From Vibrio splendidus (GTDB taxonomy: Bacteria > Pseudomonadota > Gammaproteobacteria > Enterobacterales > Vibrionaceae), in NCBI RefSeq assembly GCF_003345295.1, contig NZ_CP031055.1, positions 3,224,001 through 3,288,000 on the forward strand: 64,000 nucleotides of DNA, given 5' to 3'. The notes under the pieces were generated by a model that was not told the origin of the DNA, did no database searches, and worked only from the letters and a program-made list of their open reading frames with translations. A program made the translations under genes and the position numbers. Positions 8,867-22,200 of the stretch are shown here, one piece after another. Position 1 is the first letter of the stretch; every line of letters starts with the position of its first letter.

Positions 8867-9136
8867 ATGAATCAATCAATTCTATTTCCTGATATCCAAG
8901 ATTGGGATGAAGAGAATCAATCAATCACCTTCCCAGCACAGCAGTCGGGCGCACTGATTGAGTGTGTTATGTCTATTGAAGAGTTGTCTCGATTGGCAGG
9001 CAAAGATATAGAAGAAGGCGATCAAGCTTTAGTTATCTTTTCAGAGTTACGTTTTGATATTGAAGAGCTAGCTGAAGAGTTAATAGAAGAAGAGGAGTAT
9101 GACTCCTCTAATCGGATTCAGATCAAAGTGCTTTAG
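8867..9136 (+). CDS. DUF1488 family protein
   Basis: Small acidic protein of 89 residues (MNQSILFPDIQDWDEENQSI...), rich in Glu towards the C-terminus (EELAEELIEEEEYD). It resembles the DUF1488 family, short cytoplasmic proteins of unknown function often found next to aroE in Vibrio and relatives. Its stop codon overlaps by two bases the stop of the convergent gene on the other strand, so there is no room for a terminator between them. Confidence 0.8.
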   Translation: MNQSILFPDIQDWDEENQSITFPAQQSGALIECVMSIEELSRLAGKDIEEGDQALVIFSELRFDIEELAEELIEEEEYDSSNRIQIKVL

Positions 9137-9678
9137 ACTGGCAACACAGAGTCTAGATAGTCGTTTTTATTCTGAACATAGTTGTCAGCTGACTTCTGTA
9201 AAAAGGCACGCTCTTTATCATTTAATGGGCGTGCTTGTTTTACTGGGCTTCCTACATAGAGATAACCGCTTTCAAGTACCTTATTAGGCGGAACCAAGCT
9301 ACCAGCACCAATCATCACATCTTCTTTAATAACCACGCCATCGAGCACGATAGCTCCCATACCAACAAGTACGCGATCTTCAATGGTGCAGCCATGTAGC
9401 ATTACTTTATGTCCGATAGTGACATCATTACCTATTAATAGAGGATAACCCTCAGGGTTTTCAACATTCCTATGGGTGACGTGCAAAATGCTGCCGTCTT
9501 GTATATTCGTTCTATCTCCAATATGAATGTGGTTCACATCTCCTCGAGCTGCAACCAAAGGCCACACGCTAGAGTCGTTACCAATTTTGATATCACCAAC
9601 CAGTACCGAACTTGTATCTACATAGACACCTTGTCCAATCTGAGGAGATATTCCTTTATAACTGCGTATTGAACTCAT
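9133..9678 (-). CDS. Gamma-carbonic-anhydrase family protein (YrdA-like)
   Basis: 181-residue left-handed beta-helix protein of the hexapeptide-repeat type. Repeats such as IKIGNDSSVWPLVAARGDV, IHIGDRTNIQDGSILHVTH and LIGNDVTIGHKVMLHGC are typical of the gamma-class carbonic anhydrase fold, and the three metal-ligand His positions (LHVTH, GHKVMLHG) look present. Many bacterial members lack measured anhydrase activity, so the enzymatic label is family-level only. Start ATG at 9678 follows a strong AAAGGAGGACTT ribosome site; the open frame upstream is not coding. E. coli yrdA also neighbours the aroE-tsaC region. Confidence 0.9.
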   Translation of the reverse strand: MSSIRSYKGISPQIGQGVYVDTSSVLVGDIKIGNDSSVWPLVAARGDVNHIHIGDRTNIQDGSILHVTHRNVENPEGYPLLIGNDVTIGHKVMLHGCTIEDRVLVGMGAIVLDGVVIKEDVMIGAGSLVPPNKVLESGYLYVGSPVKQARPLNDKERAFLQKSADNYVQNKNDYLDSVLPV

Positions 9679-9767
9679 AAGTCCTCCTTTATATAGGTAC
9701 CTTAAGCCCTTAATTAAGGGGAGTACTAGTGATAATGAGGTGTTTTGAACAAAAAACGCTCGAACAA

Positions 9768-9833
9768 TCAAAAAAGTAAGAAAAACTTCAAAAAGGGCTT
9801 GCCAGTGTGATCGAAATCTCTATAATGCGACCT
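9768..9833 (+). promoter_or_regulatory. rRNA operon promoter P1 with UP-like tract
   Basis: TTGCCA at 9799-9804, 16-base spacer, TATAAT at 9821-9826 and a GC-rich discriminator (GCGACCTC). An A-tract-rich stretch (9768-9796) directly upstream resembles an UP element. This is the architecture of stringently controlled rrn P1 promoters. Confidence 0.8.
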
Positions 9834-9926
9834 CGTTGAAACGGGAAGGCTTCTTAGGAAACCAAAACGAATCAACAAGCCAAATTAGCCAAGCTAAGCG
9901 CTTGAAAAAAGTTTTGAAAATAGTGG

Positions 9927-9961
9927 TTGACACTAAAACTTAAATCGCTAAAATGGCCGTC
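9927..9961 (+). promoter_or_regulatory. rRNA operon promoter P2
   Basis: Perfect TTGACA at 9927-9932, 16-base spacer and TAAAAT at 9949-9954, about 130 bases downstream of P1, as in tandem rrn promoters of enteric bacteria. Confidence 0.75.
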
Positions 9962-9988
9962 CGATTTGAGCGAAGCTCAAAAAGGAAA

Positions 9989-10000
9989 GCTCTTTAACAA
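9989..10000 (+). promoter_or_regulatory. boxA antitermination site, rRNA leader
   Basis: GCTCTTTAACAA equals the core of the E. coli rrn boxA recognised by NusB-S10 for antitermination. A second copy lies before 23S at 12352-12364. Confidence 0.8.
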
Positions 10001-10006
10001 TTTAAA

Positions 10007-10036
10007 CCTATCAATCTGTGTGGGCACTCGTTGATG
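10007..10036 (+). other. 16S processing stem, 5' arm
   Basis: The leader CCTATCAATCTGTGTGGGCA is complementary, with few mismatches, to the 16S trailer at 11816-11848 (ACACAGATTGATTAGG). The pair would form the long stem enclosing 16S that RNase III cuts. Confidence 0.7.
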
Positions 10037-10250
10037 AATATCAAAACGTTATTACTTAGGTAGTAACAGTTACTTCGGTAACAAACTTGATTTCAATGAA
10101 CTGAGTGACCAATACAAAGTTAAGTTTACTTAATTTTGGCACAGTCAATTCATTACCATTCTGTTGGAATGGTAATAGCTTTAGAATTACATGTTCATGT
10201 TTACATGAATATTAGTTTTGAAGTCAGTATTCGTTGAGTCACAAAATCTT

Positions 10251-11805
<1,555 letters not shown>

Positions 11806-11815
11806 TACGAAGATA

Positions 11816-11848
11816 CCACGATGAGTGTCCACACAGATTGATTAGGTT
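11816..11848 (+). other. 16S processing stem, 3' arm
   Basis: Complementary to 10007-10036 in the leader; the presumed RNase III stem enclosing 16S. Confidence 0.65.
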
Positions 11849-11927
11849 TAGAAAAGCAAAGAGAAGAAGAACTCCCAAGGTTCTTCGAAGTTTGTTTCTA
11901 CTTTTAAAGTGGAGATAAACTAGCAGT

Positions 11928-12003
11928 GTCCCGTTCGTCTAGAGGCCTAGGACACCGCCCTTTCACGGCGGTAACAGGGGTTCGACTCCCCTACGGGATA
12001 CCA
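11928..12003 (+). tRNA. gltT: tRNA-Glu(TTC)
   Basis: 76 bases including the encoded CCA; anticodon TTC in the CCTTTCACGG loop; TTCGACTCC T-arm. The acceptor pairs GTCCCGT with ACGGGAT, so the first pair is G-U instead of the G-C in E. coli. First of four tRNAs in the 16S-23S spacer. Confidence 0.97.
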
Positions 12004-12005
12004 TT

Positions 12006-12081
12006 GGGTCGTTAGCTCAGTTGGTAGAGCAGTTGACTTTTAATCAATTGGTCGCAGGTTCGAATCCTGCACGACCCACCA
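12006..12081 (+). tRNA. tRNA-Lys(TTT)
   Basis: 76 bases with encoded CCA, anticodon TTT in CTTTTAATC, acceptor GGGTCGT/ACGACCC. Two bases after tRNA-Glu in the rRNA spacer. Confidence 0.97.
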
Positions 12082-12106
12082 TTTCCTCCCAAGGAAATAA
12101 AAATAT

Positions 12107-12182
12107 GGGGCTATAGCTCAGCTGGGAGAGCGCCTGCCTTGCACGCAGGAGGTCTGCGGTTCGATCCCGCATAGCTCCACCA
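12107..12182 (+). tRNA. tRNA-Ala(TGC)
   Basis: 76 bases with encoded CCA, anticodon TGC in CTTGCACGC, acceptor GGGGCTA/TAGCTCC with one G-U pair. Third spacer tRNA. Confidence 0.97.
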
Positions 12183-12211
12183 TTCCTTCCATAAGGAATT
12201 AAAACTTTTAT

Positions 12212-12287
12212 GGGCGATTAGCTCAGTTGGGAGAGCACCTGCCTTACAAGCAGGGGGTCACTGGTTCGAGCCCGGTATCGCCCACCA
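12212..12287 (+). tRNA. tRNA-Val(TAC)
   Basis: 76 bases with encoded CCA, anticodon TAC in CTTACAAGC, acceptor GGGCGAT/ATCGCCC. Fourth spacer tRNA. The Glu-Lys-Ala-Val set in an rrn spacer is characteristic of Vibrionaceae. Confidence 0.97.
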
Positions 12288-12631
12288 TCTTTAAGCATTC
12301 TCGTAAGAGAGTCTTTAAAAATGGGTTTGAAAGTTTAACACTTAAAACTCTTGCTCTTTAACAATTTGGAAAGCTGACTGATTGATTACTTACGAGTAAT
12401 TCAATCAAATTTAAAAGTTCTCAATGTTTATCTTTCATTAGATAAACACAACAAACACATTCAAGTGTCTTGTATTCGAATCAAATAAATTTGATTCACA
12501 ATTGAGTCCGGCAAACAGTCATCAAGAATTAACCCTTCTTGATGACAACCAAAAACCTTGGTTAGTTGCCATACGCTTATTTGTCTTCACTTTTTAAAGT
12601 GAAAGCAAATAGAAACCCTTTCGGGTTGTAT
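12288..12631 (+). other. tRNA-Val to 23S spacer with boxA and processing arm
   Basis: 344 non-coding bases. They hold a second boxA (TGCTCTTTAACAA, 12352-12364), and at the end a segment CCCTTTCGGGTTGTATGG (12616-12633) that pairs with CCATACAACACCC at the 23S 3' end to form the 23S processing stem. No other gene seen. Confidence 0.7.
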
Positions 12632-15523
<2,892 letters not shown>

Positions 15524-15638
15524 ATACAACACCCAAGGGGTTTTGTGGACTCAGAAGTACCAGACCTTGAATGCGTTTGAAGAGAAATACTTTTATAGCT
15601 CTATTAAATAGAGAAACAGCTTTCCGAATTTTAAAATT

Positions 15639-15758
15639 TGCTTGGCGACCATAGCATTGTGGACCCACCTGATTCCATGCCGAACTCAGAAGTGAAACAC
15701 AATAGCGCCGATGGTAGTGTGGGGTTTCCCCATGTGAGAGTAGGACATCGCCAGGCTT
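15639..15758 (+). rRNA. rrf: 5S ribosomal RNA
   Basis: 120 bases from TGCTTGGCGACC to GCCAGGCTT, with the diagnostic CCATGCCGAACTCAGAAGTG and GATGGTAGTGTGGGG. The two ends (CTTGGCGA / TCGCCAGG) pair as helix I. Confidence 0.97.
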
Positions 15759-15827
15759 TAAATATCGTTACCTGTGTATGCATGTAACAACATCTACAGT
15801 GTACTAATCTGTTGATGACAATTTGTT

Positions 15828-15918
15828 GGAGGGATGGCTGAGTGGTCGAAAGCACCGGTCTTGAAAACCGGCAACCGTTAATAGCGGTTCTAGGGTTCAA
15901 ATCCCTATCCCTCCACCA
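15828..15918 (+). tRNA. serT: tRNA-Ser(TGA), distal to 5S
   Basis: 91 bases with encoded CCA, anticodon TGA in TCTTGAAAA, long variable arm (CAACCGTTAATAGCGGTT) typical of class II tRNA-Ser, acceptor GGAGGGA/TCCCTCC. It lies 69 bases after 5S without an intervening terminator, so it is the last gene of the rRNA transcript. Confidence 0.96.
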
Positions 15919-15925
15919 CCATTGA

Positions 15926-15956
15926 AAAGCCCGCTGAGAAATCAGCGGGCTTTTTT
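15926..15956 (+). terminator. rRNA operon terminator
   Basis: AAGCCCGCTGA-gaaa-TCAGCGGGCTTTTTT, an 11-base stem with a T-run, 8 bases after tRNA-Ser. Confidence 0.92.
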
Positions 15957-15977
15957 CATATTTGTCGTTTAGAAAAA

Positions 15978-16003
15978 CAAAAAAGAGCACTAACGTGCTC
16001 TTT
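15978..16003 (-). terminator. Terminator of ilvY
   Basis: Stem AAAGAGCAC-taac-GTGCTCTTT; read on the minus strand it is followed by a T-rich tract (TTTTTTGTTTTTC), 40 bases after the ilvY stop. Confidence 0.8.
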
Positions 16004-16043
16004 ATCTGTGACTCCACACCGGCTTGTTATCACTTATAGATAA

Positions 16044-16934
16044 CTAGTCTTGGAGGTATTTACCTTCAGCGACCTGCCAAAATGCTCTAATTAACGGATT
16101 TTCTAGCTGCGATCGCTTACAGCACACTCCCAATTCAAACGGATTGATGGGCTCTATTTTTAAGCGGTCGACTTTATCTCTCACAGGGCTGTTGTTGATT
16201 ACAACGTCTGGCGCGATACCAACCCCACAACCAAGAGCAACCATACTTACGATCGCTTCATGACCTGATACCTGAGCGTAAATGTTGGGCTTTATCTTCA
16301 TCTTTTTGAACCACGCGTTCGCACGTTCTCGTGCAGTACCTGCTTCTGGGATGATAAAAGGTACTTCATTCCAGTTTGGTTTATCTGATTGCAGCTGCTG
16401 GCTAAAACTACTCACACCGGATGGGATGATGACTGACAGTGGTATATCGCTGATGGTTTCGAACTCTAATCTTGAGGGAAGAATGTCTGGCTTCGCTGAG
16501 ATAGCGATATCTGCTTCATCATTTAAAATTTTGTCGATAGATTGAGCCGGATCGCCTGTAGAGAGCTTAAATTCAATGTACGGATGAATAGCTCTGAATT
16601 CTGTTATGAGCTCAGGTAGGTGGCTGTAACTAGCCGTTACCGAGCAAAATATGCGAATTTCACCTTTAAGTTCTTGCTCACCACCTTTCAGGTGAAGATT
16701 GTATTGCTGCCACTCTCCAACGATGCTTAATGCTACTGGCAATAGGTGCTTTCCTGCTGGAGTGAGATCAACACTGCGGTTATCTCTGATAAGCAATTCT
16801 TGCCCCGTTTCTTCTTCAAGCTTTTGTACCTGACGACTAAGTGCTGAAGGACTGACGTGCATAGCAGCAGCGGTTTTGCTGAAACTTTTGCTATCACATA
16901 AATGTATAAATAATTGTAGAGATTTTATGTTCAT
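16044..16934 (-). CDS. ilvY: LysR-type activator of ilvC
   Basis: 296-residue LysR regulator. The N-terminal helix-turn-helix (MNIKSLQLFIHLCDSKSFSKT then AAAMHVSPSALSRQVQKLEE) closely follows E. coli IlvY, which ends in the same MHVSPS segment. IlvY senses acetolactate/acetohydroxybutyrate and activates ilvC. The gene is divergent from ilvC with 146 bases between, exactly as in E. coli. Start ATG at 16934 is set by homology; its ribosome site is weak, and the frame is open 22 codons further. Confidence 0.93.
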   Translation of the reverse strand: MNIKSLQLFIHLCDSKSFSKTAAAMHVSPSALSRQVQKLEEETGQELLIRDNRSVDLTPAGKHLLPVALSIVGEWQQYNLHLKGGEQELKGEIRIFCSVTASYSHLPELITEFRAIHPYIEFKLSTGDPAQSIDKILNDEADIAISAKPDILPSRLEFETISDIPLSVIIPSGVSSFSQQLQSDKPNWNEVPFIIPEAGTARERANAWFKKMKIKPNIYAQVSGHEAIVSMVALGCGVGIAPDVVINNSPVRDKVDRLKIEPINPFELGVCCKRSQLENPLIRAFWQVAEGKYLQD

Positions 16935-16954
16935 GTTTTGCGATCGTTTCCATG

Positions 16955-16969
16955 TTGCATTTATTGCAA
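16955..16969. promoter_or_regulatory. Probable IlvY operator half-region
   Basis: TTGCA-tttat-TGCAA, a 5-base dyad containing a T-N11-A core expected for LysR proteins, between ilvY and ilvC and 20 bases upstream of the ilvY start. Its place fits autorepression plus activation of ilvC. Inferred from position and symmetry only. Confidence 0.5.
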
Positions 16970-17080
16970 TAACTAATTGTGAATATATCACTTTCAGCAA
17001 CGGAGTGTCTGTTTTAGTATGAAGTCATTCGATAGAGAGATATCGACCTTACGGACTTATTTTTAAAGGAGTGCCCTAGA

Positions 17081-18565
17081 ATGGCTAACTATTTCAATAC
17101 ATTAAACCTTCGTGAACAACTTGACCAATTGGGTCGTTGCCGCTTCATGGATCGTGAAGAATTCACGACAGAAGCTGAATATCTTGAAGGTAAGAAAATC
17201 GTAATTGTTGGTTGTGGTGCTCAAGGCCTAAACCAAGGTCTGAACATGCGTGATTCTGGCTTAGACGTATCTTACGCTCTACGCCAAGCGGCAATTGATG
17301 AAAAGCGTCAATCATTCAAAAACGCTGATGAAAACGGCTTTGTTGTGGGTAGTTACGAAACGCTAATCCCTCAAGCAGATCTAGTTATCAACCTTACTCC
17401 AGACAAGCAACATACAAACGTTGTTGAAACAGTAATGCCTCTAATGAAGCAAGGCGCTGCTCTTGGTTATTCTCATGGCTTTAACGTTGTTGAAGAAGGC
17501 ATGCAATTACGTTCTGACCTTACGGTTGTTATGGTTGCGCCTAAGTGTCCTGGTTCTGAAGTACGTGAAGAGTACAAGCGTGGCTTCGGTGTACCAACAC
17601 TGATCGCTGTTCACCCAGAAAATGACCCTAAAGGCGAAGGTTGGGATATCGCTAAAGCTTGGGCTGCTGGTACTGGCGGTCACCGTGCAGGTTGCCTAGA
17701 GTCTTCTTTCGTAGCTGAAGTTAAATCTGACCTTATGGGTGAGCAAACTATTCTTTGTGGCATGCTTCAAGCGGGTTCTATCGTATCTTACGAGAAGATG
17801 ATTGCTGACGGTATTGAACCAGGTTATGCAGGTAAACTTCTACAATATGGTTGGGAAACGATCACTGAAGCACTTAAGTTCGGTGGCGTAACTCATATGA
17901 TGGACCGTCTATCTAACCCAGCTAAAGTTAAAGCGTTTGAGCTTTCTGAAGAGCTAAAAGATCTAATGCGTCCGCTTTACAACAAGCACATGGATGACAT
18001 CATCTCTGGCCACTTCTCTAGCACTATGATGGCTGACTGGGCGAACGATGACGTGAACCTACTAGGCTGGCGTGAAGAGACAGGTGCAACTGCATTCGAA
18101 AACTACCCAACTTCTGACGTAGAAATCTCAGAGCAAGAGTACTTCGATAACGGTATCCTAATGGTTGCTATGGTTCGTGCTGGTGTTGAGCTAGCATTCG
18201 AAGCTATGACAGCATCTGGCATCATCGATGAGTCTGCTTACTACGAGTCTCTACATGAGCTTCCACTAATCGCAAACACAGTTGCTCGTAAGCGTCTTTA
18301 CGAAATGAACGTTGTAATCTCTGATACAGCTGAGTACGGTAACTACCTATTCGCTAACGTAGCAACACCGTTACTACGTGAGAAGTTCATGCCTTCAGTA
18401 GCAACTGACGTAATCGGCCGCGGTCTAGGTGAAACATCTAACCAAGTTGATAACGCTAAGCTAATTGAAGTAAACGAAGCTATCCGTAACCACCCTGTAG
18501 AGTACATTGGTGAAGAGCTACGTAGCTACATGAGCGACATGAAGCGTATCGCTGTAGGCGGTTAA
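17081..18565 (+). CDS. ilvC: Ketol-acid reductoisomerase, class II (long form)
   Basis: Converts acetolactate and acetohydroxybutyrate to the dihydroxy acids of the valine/isoleucine pathway with NADPH and Mg2+. 494 residues, the enteric long form with a duplicated C-terminal domain. The Rossmann fingerprint GCGAQGLNQG is at about 44-53, with APKCPGSEVREEYKRGFG and the metal-binding EVKSDLMGEQTILCG further on. Strong AAGGAG ribosome site. Controlled by the divergent IlvY. Confidence 0.98.
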   Translation: MANYFNTLNLREQLDQLGRCRFMDREEFTTEAEYLEGKKIVIVGCGAQGLNQGLNMRDSGLDVSYALRQAAIDEKRQSFKNADENGFVVGSYETLIPQADLVINLTPDKQHTNVVETVMPLMKQGAALGYSHGFNVVEEGMQLRSDLTVVMVAPKCPGSEVREEYKRGFGVPTLIAVHPENDPKGEGWDIAKAWAAGTGGHRAGCLESSFVAEVKSDLMGEQTILCGMLQAGSIVSYEKMIADGIEPGYAGKLLQYGWETITEALKFGGVTHMMDRLSNPAKVKAFELSEELKDLMRPLYNKHMDDIISGHFSSTMMADWANDDVNLLGWREETGATAFENYPTSDVEISEQEYFDNGILMVAMVRAGVELAFEAMTASGIIDESAYYESLHELPLIANTVARKRLYEMNVVISDTAEYGNYLFANVATPLLREKFMPSVATDVIGRGLGETSNQVDNAKLIEVNEAIRNHPVEYIGEELRSYMSDMKRIAVGG

Positions 18566-18662
18566 TTAGTCGCTTAGATACTGATAAATTTGCAGAAAAA
18601 GCGAAGCAGTATCACTAACTCCTTACAGGTTGGAGTTATAAATAAGCAACACAACATCTAAT

Positions 18663-18696
18663 AAAAAGGCTTGGTCGCCGTTGACCAAGCCTTTTT
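18663..18696 (+). terminator. Terminator after ilvC
   Basis: AAAAAGGCTTGGTC-gccgtt-GACCAAGCCTTTTT, a 14-base perfect stem about 98 bases after the ilvC stop. Confidence 0.9.
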
Positions 18697-18798
18697 GCTT
18701 TTAGTAACAAAGTCTTAAAAATCAATCAAATGAACATTTGAACATTGTTTGATCAGTCTTCGTCGACTTTTAGTTCTTGATTGATCTTCAGAAATACA

Positions 18799-18835
18799 AA
18801 AGGGTTGGTGCTTTCACACCAACCCTTTCAGTTTT
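18799..18835 (-). terminator. Terminator of ubiK
   Basis: AAAGGGTTGGTG-ctttca-CACCAACCCTTT, 12-base stem just beyond the ubiK stop on the minus strand, followed in that direction by TTTTGTATTT. Confidence 0.8.
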
Positions 18836-18847
18836 CTTGCTTTACGC

Positions 18848-19099
18848 TTACTTGTCGGCAATCTTTGCTTCTAAGTCCGTTAGCTTTTGTTCCATTTCAG
18901 TCAGCTTTTGGCGAGTGCGCAGTAGTACTTGTGTTTGAACATCAAATTCTTCACGGCTTACAACGTCTAGCTTGTTCAGTTGGCCTTGGATAACCTGACG
19001 AACTTTTTGATCTACGTCTGAACCAAGCTCTTTTACTGGTTGAGGCATAGAATCGTGGATCTGCTTAGCAATCTGCTCTAGTTTTTTTGGATCAAACAT
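18848..19099 (-). CDS. ubiK: Ubiquinone biosynthesis accessory factor (BMFP domain, YqiC-like)
   Basis: 83-residue helical protein (MFDPKKLEQIAKQIHDSMPQ) with the BMFP family pattern: an N-terminal amphipathic helix and a C-terminal coiled coil (LLRTRQKLTEMEQKLTDLEAK). E. coli UbiK/YqiC binds UbiJ and supports aerobic ubiquinone synthesis. ubiE, ubiJ and ubiB are elsewhere in this window (56.5-59.6 kb). Monocistronic between terminators. Confidence 0.9.
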   Translation of the reverse strand: MFDPKKLEQIAKQIHDSMPQPVKELGSDVDQKVRQVIQGQLNKLDVVSREEFDVQTQVLLRTRQKLTEMEQKLTDLEAKIADK

Positions 19100-19171
19100 A
19101 TCAATTAAAACTCCTGAATATTTATCACTATTCTATTTAATCACACTTGAGATGTCGCCTATGGCGTACAA

Positions 19172-19199
19172 AAAAAGGCCACCGAAGTAGCCTTTTTAT
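19172..19199 (-). terminator. Terminator of the RND efflux operon
   Basis: AAAAAGGC-caccgaagta-GCCTTTTT between ubiK and the RND pump stop codon; on the minus strand it ends in a T-run. Confidence 0.7.
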
Positions 19200-19218
19200 T
19201 GTTATTACGACTTAGTGA

Positions 19219-22200
19219 TTACTTATTATCAGCTAATTCTCTGTGCGCTGCTTTTGCTTCATCGACGCGAGCTAGCTTTTCTAGGTCTTTGTCTTCAACA
19301 AATACAGGCAGAGGTTTGTGTTTTTCAGCCAAGTAGCTGTAAATCACTGGCAGTACAAATAGCGTGAAGATAGTACCAATCGCTAGACCTGCAACGATTA
19401 CGATACCAATACTGAAACGTTGAGCCGCACCCGCACCACTTGCGTACATTAGTGGGATTAGACCCGCGATCATCGCAGCCGTTGTCATCAGGATTGGACG
19501 AAGACGAACCTTCGCCGCTTCCATTACCGCTTCAATACGAGTCTTGTGATTGTGTAGCTGTTCTTCTTTCGCTACCTCACAGATCAAGATACCGTGCTTG
19601 GTAATCAGGCCGACCAAGGTGATCAAACCAACTTGCGAGTAGATGTTCATCGTTGCCGCACCCCAAGCCAGAGCTATTAGGGCACCACAAATCGCTAGTG
19701 GTACAGATACCATGATAACCAGTGGATCTTTTAGAGATTCAAACTGAATCGCCAATACCAAGAAGATGATAGCCAACGCTAAACCAAAGGTCGCGTAAAG
19801 TGCGCTACCTTCTGTTACGTATTGGCGCGCTTCACCCATGTAGTCATGGTTGTAGCCACTTGGAAGCTTATTTGCTGCCGTGTCTTCAAACCACGCAATT
19901 GCATCACCCATTGCAGCGCCTGGAGCCGGTACCGCACCAATTGTAGCCGAGTTCAATTGGTTGAAGTGAGGAAGAGAGCGAGGCTCTGCCACAACATCAA
20001 TCGTAATCAAACTGCCTAGAGGAACGGCGTTACCATCAGCGGCACGTACGTAGTAGTTGTTCATTGACTCTGGGTTCAAACGGAATTTACGTTCAACTTG
20101 AGGAATAACCTCGTAAGAACGGCCATTCAAGTCGATACGGTTTACGTAGCCATCTGACATCATGGTACCGAGTGTGATACCGATATCTTGCATGGTCACG
20201 CCGTATGCGCCCGCTTTATCCTTGTCAATGTTGATCTTCATGGTTGCCGAGTCGTAGTTCAGGTCGAGATCTGAATACACGAACAGTGGATTTGAAGAGA
20301 CATCAGCCAGAATGTCTGTGGTGATTTGGAACAAGCTTTCAAAACTGTTTGGCGTTGTAATAACAAACTGAATTGGAAGACCTGAACCGGCACCTGGTAG
20401 TTCTGGCATTTGGAATGCAGTTACCGCCATTCCTGGAACGTCTTTCACCAAATTACCAACGCGGTTTGCTACTTCAGACTGGCTTGCTTCACGCTCACTC
20501 CATGGAACCATAGATGCGATACCAAAAGCTTGGTTTGCATTAGGCACACCTGTAAATACTTGCGCGTAAGCTACTTCTGGCTGATCAGACAGAATCTTGT
20601 TTACGTCGTTCATGGTGTTTTGCATGAAGTCTAAGTTCGCATTCGACGGTGCTGTACCCATCAACATGATTACACCTTTATCTTCTGAAGGTGCTAACTC
20701 ACTAGGGATGAACTTGAACAACAACGGCAAACTTGCAAATACGATGATAGCAAAACCAATAAATACTGGACGATGTTGCATTACCGCACCAAGCATACGC
20801 TCGTAACGGTTAGTCATGCCATCCAGCACGCTGTGAACTTTCTGCTCAAACTTGCTCGGCTCAGCGTGAGCTTTTAGCATTTTTGAACACATCATTGGCG
20901 ATAGCGTTAGTGCCACGATACCCGAAACAAAAACTGAACCAGCTAGGGTTAACGCAAACTCTTTAAATAGCGAGCCTGTGATACCACCCATCATCGCGAT
21001 TGGAGCGTATACCGCACCTAGCGTTAATGTCATTGCAATAACAGGGATCGCAATTTCACGAGTACCGATAATTGCTGCTCGGAAAGGGGATTCCCCGAGC
21101 TTGATATGCCGGTCGACGTTCTCTAGTACTACGATTGCATCATCTACTACCAGGCCGATGGCGAGTACCATTGCCAGTAGTGTCATCAGGTTCCAAGAGA
21201 AGCCCATTGCCTGCATCACCATTGCCACACCAATCAAAGACAGTGGAATAGTCACGATAGGGATCAGTACCGCTCGGAATGAACCTAAGAACAAGGTAAT
21301 TACGATCAATACGATTAATGCTGCTTCAAGGATGGTCTTAATAACCTCTTGAATTGATTCGTTAATCGCAATGGTTGAATCGTACATTACATTCATAGAG
21401 ATGTTGCTTGGTAGGTTCTTCTCTAGTTGAGGAAGAAGCTCAAGTACATCTGCAGCGATGTTGATTGGGTTAGCACTTGGTGCCGCGTTAATAGCTGCAA
21501 CAACCGCTTCTTGACCATTAGCACTTGCGCGGTAAATGTCGTGGCTTTTCTCTAGCGAAACCTTAGCGATGTCGGATAGGCGAATGATCTCACCTTCACC
21601 GCTCTTCACTACTAGGTTTTCTAATTCTTCAGTGTTTGATACCTGAGTATCTGCACTGCCGTTGTAAAGCACGAACTCACCGGTCGCTTGACCTGTCGCT
21701 GATTGGTAGTTGTTAGCGTTCAGTACCGTCATCACATCAGATGCAGTTAGGCTAACCGCCGCCATTTTTGATGGGTCTAGCCATACGCGCAGTGCGTATT
21801 TCATACCACCATATAGGTCAACTTTGGATACACCATTTACCGTAAATAGCTGCGGGTTGATTACACGCTCTAGATAATCAGTAATTTGGCTCGACACCAA
21901 CTCGTCACTGGTAAAGCCAATGTAGAGTACCGCTGTCGTTGAACCCGTAGACATAGTTACGGTTGGATCTTCGGCTTCTTTAGGAAGCTGAGACCGTACC
22001 GAGTTTGTCTTGGCCAGTATGTCTGACAACGCCGCATTCGGGTCGGTGTTCAGCTTCATGTTTACGGTAATCGTAGAACTACCAAGTACAGAAGAAGAAG
22101 TCATATAGTCGATATTATCCGCTTGAGCCACAGCCTGTTCGAGGGGCTGGGTGATAAAGCCTTGGATAAGATCGGCACTTGCACCGTAGTAACTCGTGGT

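Noticed and set aside
15631..16017. Minus-strand 128-codon frame over 5S, tRNA-Ser and terminator
   Set aside because: Covered by RNA genes and a terminator hairpin; the encoded peptide is a known kind of spurious tRNA/rRNA-derived prediction.
16935..17080. Leader-peptide attenuator in front of ilvC
   Set aside because: No short frame rich in Ile/Val/Leu codons and no terminator/antiterminator pair; control by IlvY explains the region.
21000..21352. 124-codon plus-strand frame inside the RND pump gene
   Set aside because: Antisense to a clear coding region with full family similarity; no ribosome site.
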